Assembly: GCA_023512835.1 (NCBI GenBank)
Contig: CM042090.1
Location: 26,327,783 to 26,391,782 of the forward strand
Reading direction: 5' to 3'
DNA from: Taxillus chinensis
Taxonomy: Eukaryota; Streptophyta; Magnoliopsida; Santalales; Loranthaceae
DNA: 64,000 nucleotides
A program made the translations under genes and the position numbers. Positions 42,601 through 54,600 of the stretch are shown here, in pieces (the first letter of the stretch is position 1; every line of letters begins with the position of its first letter). Under the pieces are notes generated by a model, which was given only the letters and a program-made list of their open reading frames with translations, did not search any database and was not told where the DNA came from.

Positions 42601-45600
42601 GACACTAATATAAGTTAATTACATCTCGATGGAAACATAATGATATACAATAAATAGTCTAGATACATAGAGATTAATTTGGGATTTGTCTCATAAAATC
42701 TCTCTTGACTGAATTGGGAATTTAATTCATTAAATTTCTCTTGACTATATTCATGTCATTTGGTCAACCTTTCATTATAACACTCTCCCGCAAGCTGGTT
42801 CAAAGATATTTTTTATGGTTAGGTTGGATACCAAGTCGTTGAACTGTCTTCTTGGCAGACCTTTAGTGAGGGTGTCAGCCAGCTGTTCTGAGGTTGGTAG
42901 ATAGGGCATGCCGAATTGCCCACTATCTATCCTCTCTTTAATGCCTGAAAGTCAGATTGACATAGATAAATACCATAAGCTAGTAGGCAAGCTCATCTAT
43001 TTAGCTCATACCCCCAACCATACATTACTGAGGTTGTGAGCCAATTTATGCACTCACCAACACTATGATATATTGATATGGCTCCTAAGGTATCTGAAGG
43101 GGACTCCGGGGAAAGGTTTATTTTGTTGCTAAAAATGAATATTTTCATATTGAAATATACATCAATGTTGATTGGCCAAGAACCAAGAAGTATCATTGAC
43201 CAGAGATCAACTTCTAGACATTGTTCCTTTGTTGATGGGATTCTAGTGTATTTGCCAAGCATGAAACAAAGTGTAGTGGCTAGAAGCAGTGTTGAAGCTG
43301 AATATGGGGCTGCAGCACTTGAAGATCTAAAGATTTAAGCTTCTCCTCTAATGAACTATACTGTGATAACAAATTTTCTATAGCCTTAGCACACAATCCG
43401 GTTCTACATGATAGATCCAAATATGTAGAAATTGACAGGTTTACATCCTAACTTACCAATTTCCCTGAATGAGTCTGGAACATATTTTCTTTGGCATACA
43501 AAAATTCCTTGCGTAGATCTTTCGAATTCCAAGCCATGAAAATTTTTTACTCCCCTAAATCCTAATCTCAAACTTTCTAAAAGTTTTTTAAGCTTATCTA
43601 TCTCACCATTATCATCCTCAGGTAGGATGATATCATCAATGCAGACAATTAACACCTCTACCAACCAGATGGAGTTCACCTTGGCCATGGTTGCAAAAGT
43701 TTCTTGGTAGTCTAAGCCATGCATTTGAGTAAAACCTTTAGCTACCAACCAGGCTTTATACCTTTCTATCGAACCATCACCTTTGCATTTAATGGTGAAA
43801 ACCGACTAACACATACTTTTTTTCTCTAGGAAAATCAACCCCCCAAGTCCCATTATGTAGTGCATTCATCACCTTGATGTGACTGCTTATTGTGACAATT
43901 AACACAGTTGTCTTATTGTGAATGCTTTCAAAGTAGTAGAGTCCTTGATCTTCTCTAGCATTGCCAATCAACTACCCCAATTTCCTGTATTGACAAATAC
44001 AATTGGTAGATGTGAAAAGAACAGAACAATTAGAATCTTTGAAAATTTTACTCACAGAAAAGTTTGCAAGATAGATGAGGGACATGCAAAACAGATTCTA
44101 GAGTGATGGTGTCTGAAATTTGAGTAGACCCTTTTTCAGCTATAGGAGACAAACTTCCATCAGCTATTTGAACCTTCTCATTACTAGGGCAGGGAGTGCA
44201 ATTTTAGAACAGAAGAAAAACCAATCATGTGATCAGATGCGCCCGAGTCGATGACCTACATTGCATGATTAATATAACTCAGAAGGGCAGTCAATAAGTT
44301 ACCTGCATAGGCTAGAGAACAGCTAGGATCAGAAGAGTGAGGCACAAGTTTTAAAATTTGATTGATGTGCTCCTTTGTAATTGTAAGAGTAACTTGGTTG
44401 GCTGTGTTTGCACTAGAGGAGAAAGAGTTTGATGAATTGTCTCTAGGCTTCCAGTTTATGGGTTTACTATGCAGCTTCCAACAAGTCTCCCTCGTATGCC
44501 TAGGGCCGTGATAATGATCGCACTAAATTTTGGTCTTTTCTTCTGGTTTATGAGCAGCTGCCATGTATGCTGAGATATCACGTGAGATTAATGCAGAAGT
44601 CTAAACAGGGCTGACTGTCCGCCTACTCTCTTCTAAGCTCTGCAAAAACTTCATTGACGGGTGGAAGAGACTGCCTGCCTATGATCCGACCCTTTTGATC
44701 ATCAAATTCCACATTCATCCTGCATGAACACAAAACCCCCTTGCAATCTCCTTTTCATAGTGCACCCCATGTGCACGATTCCACTTATATTTTTAGAACA
44801 TGTCTTGGTCCTGCCACATCCTTTCCAACCCAGAAGTATTTTGTTAGTCTCATTCCCTTGCTTCAATTCCTCAAACTTCAGTTGTATCTCATAAATCTGG
44901 GATTGATTGCCCAAATCAGAGTATATTTGTGTGAGTAGAAAAGAGATAGGAATGAAAACAGCGTCACGCAAGGGAAAAGCTTACGCTCTTGCAAGGGGCG
45001 ACGGCGGCAGCTTCTTCTAATTAGGTAATTAGGGTTAGGCTCTGATACCAAGTAAAAAAGAGATAGGAATGAATGAATTTCCTTGATAATCATATTGAAG
45101 ATTATAACCTTATTATATAGAACTCACTCATAACCTAATTTAGGTATAAAATCTAAGAATAGCAACAACGCTAATTACACCAACCAAATATTCTAACCTA
45201 ATTATATAATCAATCAAATCTTAATCAAATATCCTCTAAATATTTTACAACTCATGCCAACTCATTCCAATTGTGTGAGTTTGTCCCACATCTCCTTGGT
45301 TGTTAAGTAACCAAGGTAGTTTGAACTTATATCTTCTTCCATTGAAATAACCAACCATAACATCACCACTGAATTCTCAGCTTCCCAAGTAGCTCATCTT
45401 TCCACGCCCATGAACATAATTCATACAGATAGAGACCAACAATAAAAGTTAGTTGGAATGAGCTGTATTATTAACTAGCTGCCATTGGTTGTCAATTAGA
45501 CAATTATAATTATTTGTCAATTATAAGTAAATTAGGTTATTGCCTTAAGTTTTACCTAGTTTGTGTATTTATATCATTGTATTATCTTAGTAAAAAAGGT

Positions 45601-48600
45601 AAGAAAGAAAGAACTTTTTCCTCTTATGTTCTCTCTTTGCAATTAAGTTGTCTCCATTAAGTTTAATTGTGGTGATTTGGATAGAATGATTATCTGAATT
45701 ACTTGCTGTGTGGTCAATGTTTTTTTTGGAATCGTTGGAGTTTGTTGCCGCCATGATAAGTGGAAAAAAAAGGTAAAAAAGGGGAAGAGTAGGAGTTTTA
45801 TCTGTAAGTTTTTTTTTTTTTCGTTGAAAGGTGGCCTGGATTTCAGACTTGGAACCTAACTTTGATACCATGAAGAATTTCAGATTTGAAGGAATATTTT
45901 CTTTTTTCATTTTGCAGTGTACAGCCTATTTTGAGTAGAATCAAATAGCTAGATCACAGGGCTAACGATTAGCTAACTTTAAACACTTATCTCGGCTAAT
46001 TATAATAATATATAATAAATAGTCTAGACACAGATTAATTTGGGGTTTGACTCTTAAAATCTCTCTTGACTGAATTAGGAATTTAATTCCTAAAATTTCT
46101 CTTGACTAAATTCAAGTCATTTTGTCAACCTTTCATTCCAACCTATTTTCATAGGAAACAACCTCCCTTTTAAACCTTTATTTGATTTTAAATTATATAT
46201 ATAACTGTAACACTGACTGCAATATTGAAAATGCTTTTTCTACTCTAGTTTTCAAAGTGAAGTTCATAAAAGTGTTGAGCCCAGCATATGCCAAGTATCT
46301 ATTGCACAGATGTAAATGTCTGATTCCACCATCTGGACTGAGGCTACTCATCTTGTATTACAGCTCTGCAGAACCTTTTCAGGATTATTTGGTTTTTCCA
46401 TTTGGTTGACATTAACTCATACTTTTCCAGTAAAGATAGAATAATCTTGATTTTTCTATTTTTGGTATAATAATTATTTCAATTTTATAGTCAAATTTAA
46501 CAAATGGATTTTGAACAGGTTCGACTTGAAGATACAGAGTGGTCATTTCCTGTTCAAATTGTAAAAGAAGATACCCTTTCTCTTGTTTTAAGAGAACATA
46601 ATGGTTCTAGGAGGTTTTTGAAGACAGAAATTCGGGGCTATGAAGAAGGCTCCCGTTTTATAGTTGTTTTCCGCCTTGGATCAACAAATGGTCCTATCAG
46701 GTACCTTGAATGCAATGCCTGAAACCATATATAGAGGGGGTTGTTTAAATGTGTTTGCATGTCTGTTCGTGTGTGTGTGTATTTTTATGTCTGCATATAG
46801 CATAAGGAATAACTAAAAGGCATTGCATGGACAGGATTGACAACAGAACATTTAGTAGGACAATCCGTGTTCGCCAGTCTGGATTTGGTGGTGATGCCTG
46901 GATCCATGTAGAACCACTTTCAACTATGCTGTTTTCTTGGGAGGATCCATATGGCCAAAAACTTATTGATGCAGAAGTCAATAATGGAAGCAGCAATGTA
47001 GTTTGGAAGTTTGATATAGAAAAGACTGGATTGCATTCTGCTGAGCATGGCATGCAACTTCATGTTATAGAAATGGGTAATGTTAAAACTGCCAGATTCT
47101 CAGAGACAAAGACATTAGGGCAGGATTCAAATGAGTTCATATGGTTTTTAACACCTTCGGGGAATTGGGAAATTTCTCAAGTAGGTGGTCAGTTGCAGAA
47201 TGATTCACCTATTGAAATTATAGTTGAGTTTGGGGTTGTTGGTGTTTCGGTTGTAGACCAAAAACCAAAAGAGCTCTGCTACTTGTACTTGGAGAGGGTC
47301 TTCATTTCATATTTAACCGGCTATGATTGTGGAACGACAAGCAGGTAAGGTGTCTTTGATATTCAAATAGTTTCTCCAACTTTTCCATTTTCACCATGGA
47401 AGGGTTGCACATAAAATATGTTACATTCTGTAGTAGTACGATTTTCCTCTCAATTAACGTTACTTTCAATTATTTAGTTACTTTGCATATTCTTCTCCCG
47501 TTGGTTGTAAAAGTTCTTTGGAGTTCGTAGGCTGTTAGACACTGTTTCTAATATATCTATGTATGTATGAGTGTATATGTGTGCGTGTGTGAGAGAGAGA
47601 GGGAGAGAGAATGTGGTGTATGAACAATCCAGGTCCCATTTTTTAGTACTATTAAAATTGATAACATAGAATTCTATATATAAAGAATTATATCAACAAA
47701 TATATATACTCTTGAAAACTTACCAGACTTTCAATGCTTCTATGAATAAAGCAAAAAAGAAAAAAAAGTGTTAACGAATTGTCAATATATGTAGACTATA
47801 AACCCAACAAAAATAAACTGTTTAAAAATTTATTAAACTTCCGTCGTGTAAATGAAGAATGGTGCTGAATATAGTTGTATGCTCCTCCAAATCTATACAG
47901 TTTTGGTGAAAAAATGAGAAGCGTATATTTCCATCTTCTTTTTATTTCTTCCCAAAATCTTTTAGCACAACACAGCCAGCCCTATTTTCAAAAACACCTT
48001 CACTTTCTGCCCTATGTCTTTGCCTTCACTACTACTGGAGTAACCACAATTGTCATCCTTTCACCTCCAAAAGCTACCTTAATGTCTCTACCATCGCATT
48101 CCCTCTGGTACATCATTGCTCCACCATTAGGCCTATTTGTTTGAAGGAGGTTCGAAGAAAAGCTTCGAAGAGGGGTTTGAAGAGAGGTAAGAGAGGCTTT
48201 GAATAGAATCTTCGAAGAGAGGCTTCAAAGAGAAACTTTGAAAAGGAAGTTTGAAGGGTATTTCAATGCATTTACCAATGATGACATCGATGTCTCTGCC
48301 ATTGATGACGTTCATCGACATCTCTCTTTGTCCATTGACGACATTTGTATGCTCTCTGCCTGATGACTGCAGACGTCTCTTTGTTGCTCTCTACTACAAC
48401 ATTTATGTCTTTATTCTATTCACAGTCAACTTTGAACTAGGTGGTATATTTTTTTGCAATTGTTGTGTCTAATGTTGGTGTTTTGTTCTCTTATCTAATC
48501 TCACAGTTATGGATGCGAATCCATCAATTTGTCAATCTACAAATAACTGCTAAATTTTCACAATATCAGGAATTACTAACGCCTTTATCTCCTTCTCTTA

Positions 48601-51600
48601 GTGCTATTGATGATTTTTTCTCATCTTCTAAATGGATCATTGATGATGGTGCCACAGATCATATGACAAGTAATTTTAGTTTGTTTTCTAATTTCCAGTA
48701 TCACACTTCTTGATCTATAATTACCTTAGCTGATCATCATCTTGTATCGGTGGGACTGACACAATTATACCAACCCTTCTCCTACCTTTGTCATCTAGCT
48801 TACATTTATATATTTTATCTTTTAATTTAATTTCAGTAAACCAACATTACTCATCATCTTAACTGTTTCATCATCTTTTTTCAAGATCTTATGACGAAGA
48901 AGATTATTAATAAAGGACATGAATTTGAGAGCCTCTACACTCTTCATATCCCACTACCTCTGTTTGTTGTTTGCTTTGATGTTATATTTCCCTTTATAAA
49001 GCATCATAAGTTGGATTATTTGTCATGTCCATTGCTTTAAAAGATTTGTCCACAATTTAATCATGTATCTTCCTTAAATTACTTATCAAATCAATATACA
49101 AAGTATCATCTTCTTAGTTCGAGTCCAAGAATCAATAAACATGCTAATGTTCCTTTTGAATTAATTTATTCTGATGTTTGGAGTTTTTGTCCTATTGTGT
49201 CTAAATTCTTATTCTCGTGTTATTTTATTATTCTGAATTGTTCTCTATTACTTTTGTCTTTTGTGGTGAAATAAAAACTCAATTAAATGTTTTCATTTGT
49301 CATTTATGTCGTGATAATGCCAAATAATACATTCAAATTTTGTTTCAAAAATTGATGGTTTAAAACGACATGCTTTATGTGACTTTCTATGTTAATATTT
49401 CATCTCAAAATGACATTGCCAAATGTAAGAAAAGACATCTTATTGAAACTGTCCATGTCGTCTTATTTCAAATGAATGTTCTTAAATCCTTTTAAGCTAA
49501 TGCAGTTTCTACCACATGTTTTTTAACTAATCGCATGCCAACATCTATTATTTATGGCGAGATCTCTTATAAAACCCTCGTTTCTCAAAAGTTCATGTTT
49601 CCAGTTGACCCTATTGTATTACTCATATTTTTTTCATAAGAAATTGCATATATTGAGAAGTAAATAAGTGTTTAGGAGCATTATCAATATTCACTTGCTT
49701 AATAGAAATAACATATCGGTTAAAATGTAGAAAATAAATAAAAAAACTTAACACGATTTTTTATTAAATGTAACCAAATTTTACATTTATGGTCATTAAT
49801 ACAAATAACAAAATATTAGATATCAAATAAAGACACAAAGGACAAGGATCCTAAATACCAATGTGGATTAACATCATACTTGGTGTAAATTACCTAAGAA
49901 AAAAACATCATACTTGGTGTAAATTTGGTGAATCATTTGCGTACAGTTAGTAAAGATTTGGGAAACAGAATGGTTGTGATAAAGATTGGTGGAAGTAAAT
50001 AACAAGTATCACTTGTGTTACTTGATTTGTGGCAATGACTGCAAGTCATAGAACCACACCCATATGACAGCCTCCGCTATTCAAACCTAAGCAACCAATT
50101 GTGGAACCATGGCCTCAGTTATGGTCCTGCCTACAGCCACTCCAGTATGATTGTGACACTAAAGCATCAGTTTCTAATAGAGATAGCATAGGATGACAAG
50201 ATGTGCATTATTGTGTGCATGAGAAAACCTCATCAATAGAGGGAAATGTACTCGAAGAAGTAATTGGTTTCCAAAGAGAGGAAAGACCAATACCCAAATC
50301 CTTTACTAACAATGTAGTAAACATGTCATCTTTGCATTTGGTAAGTTCAGTAGAAACCACAGCTCAGTTACGATCCTGCTCGTGGCTACCCTGTTCAAAC
50401 TATGGCACCATGAAATTAGTTTTTTTGGGAAGAGATGGCATTGGATCATGAGATATATATTGCTGCATATGACTATACGAGAGAAATCCTCATCAACCGA
50501 GGGAAGTGTGCTCTGAAGTATTTGTTACTGGAGAGGAAAAAAAAAGGATCCAAGCCCTTCAAAAACAACATTTCATCTACCACTTGTTAAGTTCCGTAGA
50601 AACTGAGGGAGAGACAAATTTGTTCGCCGAAGCTGAAACAATGAGGTAAAACTAAAATAATAATTTGCAGAAGTCAAATTCCCATGTTGAAGCTCAAGAG
50701 GTGCCTCCACACATCCCATCACATGTGCAGTTCATATTATTTTGTCCAAAGCAGAGTTTACATTTCCCCAAATCAAATGGGCACTATCACAATCCATGAT
50801 TTGTCGCTGAATTCTGTTTTTCATACTAGCCTGCATTAGAGTACATATACTGATTAAACTTTTATATATTCAGAGCTTTACTTTTGCGGGTAAAAGTAGA
50901 TTTTTATTATACTTGTCCACTCAATTTCCTCTCATTGTCACAGGTTCAAGGTCATACTGGGTTATTTGCAGCTTGACAATCAACTCCCTCTTACAGTATT
51001 GCCCGTTTTATTGGCTCCTGAGCTAACTGGTTGTAATCACCCAGTGTTCAAGATGACTATCACAATGCAGAACAAGAACACTGATGACATCCTTGTTTTC
51101 CCTTATGTGTATATACGGGTAATGCATCTTTTGGTATAATAATTTTACTAAATTGCATTGGTTGAGCGAGAACATAACACTTTATGCTCCGACCCTTCTA
51201 CTGATATGATAGGTAACTGAAAGGTTGTGGAAGCTTAATATACATGAGCCAATTATCTGGGCTTTTGTGGATTTTTATTGTAAGCTGCAGCTAGACTCTC
51301 TCCCAGAAACGTCTAGTGTCACCGGAGTTGATCCAGAAATACGCATTGAGTATGCACTTCATTCATTGCTTTTCCTATTCTGTGAAAAATTGGCTGCTAG
51401 GCTATGATACTACCTTCATCCGGACATAAGTTCTGTGAAAGCTGCTATTCCGTAGAAGTCGATTTGCAATCAATAGTATGTTTATCATGGGATAAAGCCA
51501 TAAGTTCCCAAGTGTTATGATCAAGAGTCTATATCTCATCCTCTTTCACTTTTTTCCATCTAGGATGAGAAAGTTCACCCACAAACTGGGGAACACTTAA

Positions 51601-54600
51601 TGAACACACAAAGATAAATACACCAACATAAGATAGACATAATTAGATAAAGGCTGAGCAGCACATGTGCATTTTTCTTTCTGTTGAACAATTGAAAGAT
51701 CGCGGTAGTAGGATGCAGGAAAATCGGATGGAGGAGACGGTTTGATTGGGGAAGTAGGTAGGATGATGGGGTCTTTACAAGGATGACAGGAACATGTATG
51801 AATCACTGATGGAAAGCCACCATATGTCTATATGTGTACTTTTCTTCATTATAGAGATACAAAATTTTCTTTTATGTATTTCTACAAAAATAGCCAAACC
51901 TTGATTTTGGGACTGTTTTCAGCCCATAAAGTGCCTTGTCTATCTGGCATGGCATATGCTCTCTTTGAGCAGCAAACCCTGTGATTACTACATATATAGG
52001 GATTTTTGAAGTGGAGATTATGTTTGAGTATTTGCTTTTACTGGCCAAATAAGCTTACAATTACTTGATTCAACTCTGGCAGAAGTTCACAATGCAACTC
52101 CATGGGGACCCAATAGTAATTGGACTCTAAAGGGTAGTCATGCTAACCTCATGAGGACCACAGGAATAATGCAAATAAACAATAGAGATTGCTTCTTGAT
52201 AGTCCCATTTCATGCTTGTCTAGCGCTGGTTCTTTTGGTCTAGTAAGAACATAACACATATTTCTCTAACTTATTTGAGACAAATACCTTCTTACTTATC
52301 CTACTCCATTTTCCTATGGAGTATGTGGGCTTGTGGCCTGATGAATGATACCATGAGACACTAGATTAAATGAGATTTATAAATTACTCATTAATATCGC
52401 AAAAAGATTACTAGAACATTTGTGTTGATTCATATCTTATAAAAAGTTAATGGACACATATTTTATTACAGCTTTTTATTAAAATTAGTTGGAATGAGTT
52501 GCTTGTATTATTTAGTTTGATATTTTTAAATTATTAGCTAAATATTTGTGTATATATTTAAGTTACCCTAAGTAGTGCTCTTATAGGTCTTTCTAATGTT
52601 GTGTGTGTATATATATATATATATAATTGTATTTTCTTAGTGAAATAATGAGAAAAAACTTTTACCCTTACGTTCTTCTCTTCTCTGCTTGTTATCAAAG
52701 CAAAACAAATTGTTTACTCTTACACTAATAGTTGAAAATAAAGAAAAAATAATTCGTTCTTTCTTATTCATTGAAAGACTACAATACTCATATATATATA
52801 TATATATATATAAAATAGAGAAGGCTTAAAAGAAAATTAAATATACATCAATTAATTATAAATATTTGACAACATAAATAATTGAAAACTCATTTCAACT
52901 CTCTTCTCTCAAATTGGTGAATAGATATCACATATACCTAACTTGAATAAGAATGTATCAAAGGAAACACAAGAAACTGCACGTGTTAACATATCAGCAA
53001 GTTGATCTATTCTCTTGCCATAATTAAGATTATACAAAAGAATACATAGCCACAATTTCTTAGTAACATGATAAAGAGCCTAATAATGAACTTTTGCACT
53101 AAACAATGGAACCACATTCTATTTCTTCCTACTCCAAGTTGTCAAATTATCACCTACAAATGTCACATACCTTGAAGTAGACTTTCTATTCAATTGGGAT
53201 CAAACAAAGTCAAAGGTAGTGTATCCTATAATGTTTAGGTGTCTATGCTTAGAAAATATAATACTTTTACCTGAATAAGATTTCAAATATACCATAATAT
53301 AATTCACAATACTCATATGTTGATCACTCGGATTATACATAAATTAACTCATAACCCTAATCGCATATGAAATGTCAGATCAGTGTGAGTCAAGTAGATT
53401 AATTTCTCCACTAACTTTTGATATTGGTAATCTGATCGGGATAGATACTTAGACCTCGATTCACCTCGATAGGAGTATTTTCATGTTCGCAAGCTAAGTT
53501 ATCTTATTCAACTAAGAAGTTAAGAACATACTTTCATTGAGAGAAAAATTTTCTACTTGGATCGGAATACTTCAATAACAAGTAAGTATTTTAGAGCTTC
53601 CAAATCCTTTATCTTAAACTCCTTTGTCAAGTGACAATAAAATTTTTCTATCTTGATTATGTTATGCCTGTAAAAATCATGTCATCAAACAAAAAGCAAG
53701 AATAAGACTGAGGGAGAATAGAGTATGATCAACTAGGGCTTGCTTAAAATCAAACGTTTGCATTAAGTGGCTCAATCATCCAAAACATGCTCTCAGTTAC
53801 TGTTTCAGACTGTATAATGCCTTTTTCAACTTACATATTTTTGCTTATGAAAGCCATCTAGACGATTAAATGGGAAGCTGAAGATACACTCGTTAAATCC
53901 TGGCTTATTAGTTTCATGATTCCTGATCTGATTTCTCATTAATATTTGACAAGTGAATATCTTAAGTTGTGAAAGAACTAATGTTTTTCTTGATCTTTTA
54001 CAGTTTAATTGATGTTTCAGAAGTACGGCTGAAGGTGTCCCTAGAAACTGCCCCAGCTCAGAGACCTTCTGGGGTTCTAGGCGTTTGGAGCCCCATTCTA
54101 TCTGCTATTGGAAATGCATTCAAATTTCAGGTTAGAATGCTAATGGCAAGGTTTTCTGGAACTGGTATAATATTAAAATTTTCACTATAGCTGCCGCCAT
54201 TCGATTCCTAATATGATTCTAACATTTTAGTGTTCAGCACTTATGCTTTCTGTGTCACGATAAAATTTAAATATCTCATCCCACTGATCTGACTTCTGAA
54301 TCGGTATAAAATGCTTCATGACTTGACTACTTGTCCCCGTGTACATCTTGCATGTTAAAGTCACAATTTTTGGATACAGTTTACTTTATTCTACCGTTTT
54401 ATTCCCTGTATTGATGGTTATCTTAATAATCTTCAGTTTAAAGATGAATCTCAGTGGAGTTAATAGTTTCTGACTACAAATTTGTCAATTTTATCTGTGT
54501 TCATCTTATTAGTGTTATTAATACTAATAGGTAGATACAAACTGCTTCATTTCAGGTGCATCTAAGGAAGTTGATGCGTAGAGACAGATTTATACGAAAA

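Larger units (their letters stand above)
42485..46143 (-). mobile_element. Minus-strand copia retrotransposon in intron 30 with TATTT target duplications
   Basis: LTR pair: 42485-42782 (3' LTR, 298 bp) and 45871-46143 (5' LTR, 273 bp); both share TGAAGAATTTCAGATTTGAA, AAATCTCTCTTGACTGAATT and GTCAACCTTTCATT. Direct duplications TATTT flank the outer ends (42480-42484, 46144-46148). The reverse primer-binding site CTTTGATACCA (45860-45870) abuts the 5' LTR. The minus strand carries gag ([13 protein letters not shown], 45690-45640; [20 protein letters not shown], 44900-44840), a zinc knuckle (about 44520-44460), protease [12 protein letters not shown] (about 44260) and RT ([18 protein letters not shown], 43745). 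An RNase H part (42940-43430) is on the opposite strand. Three rearrangements inside make it inactive. Confidence 0.9.
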
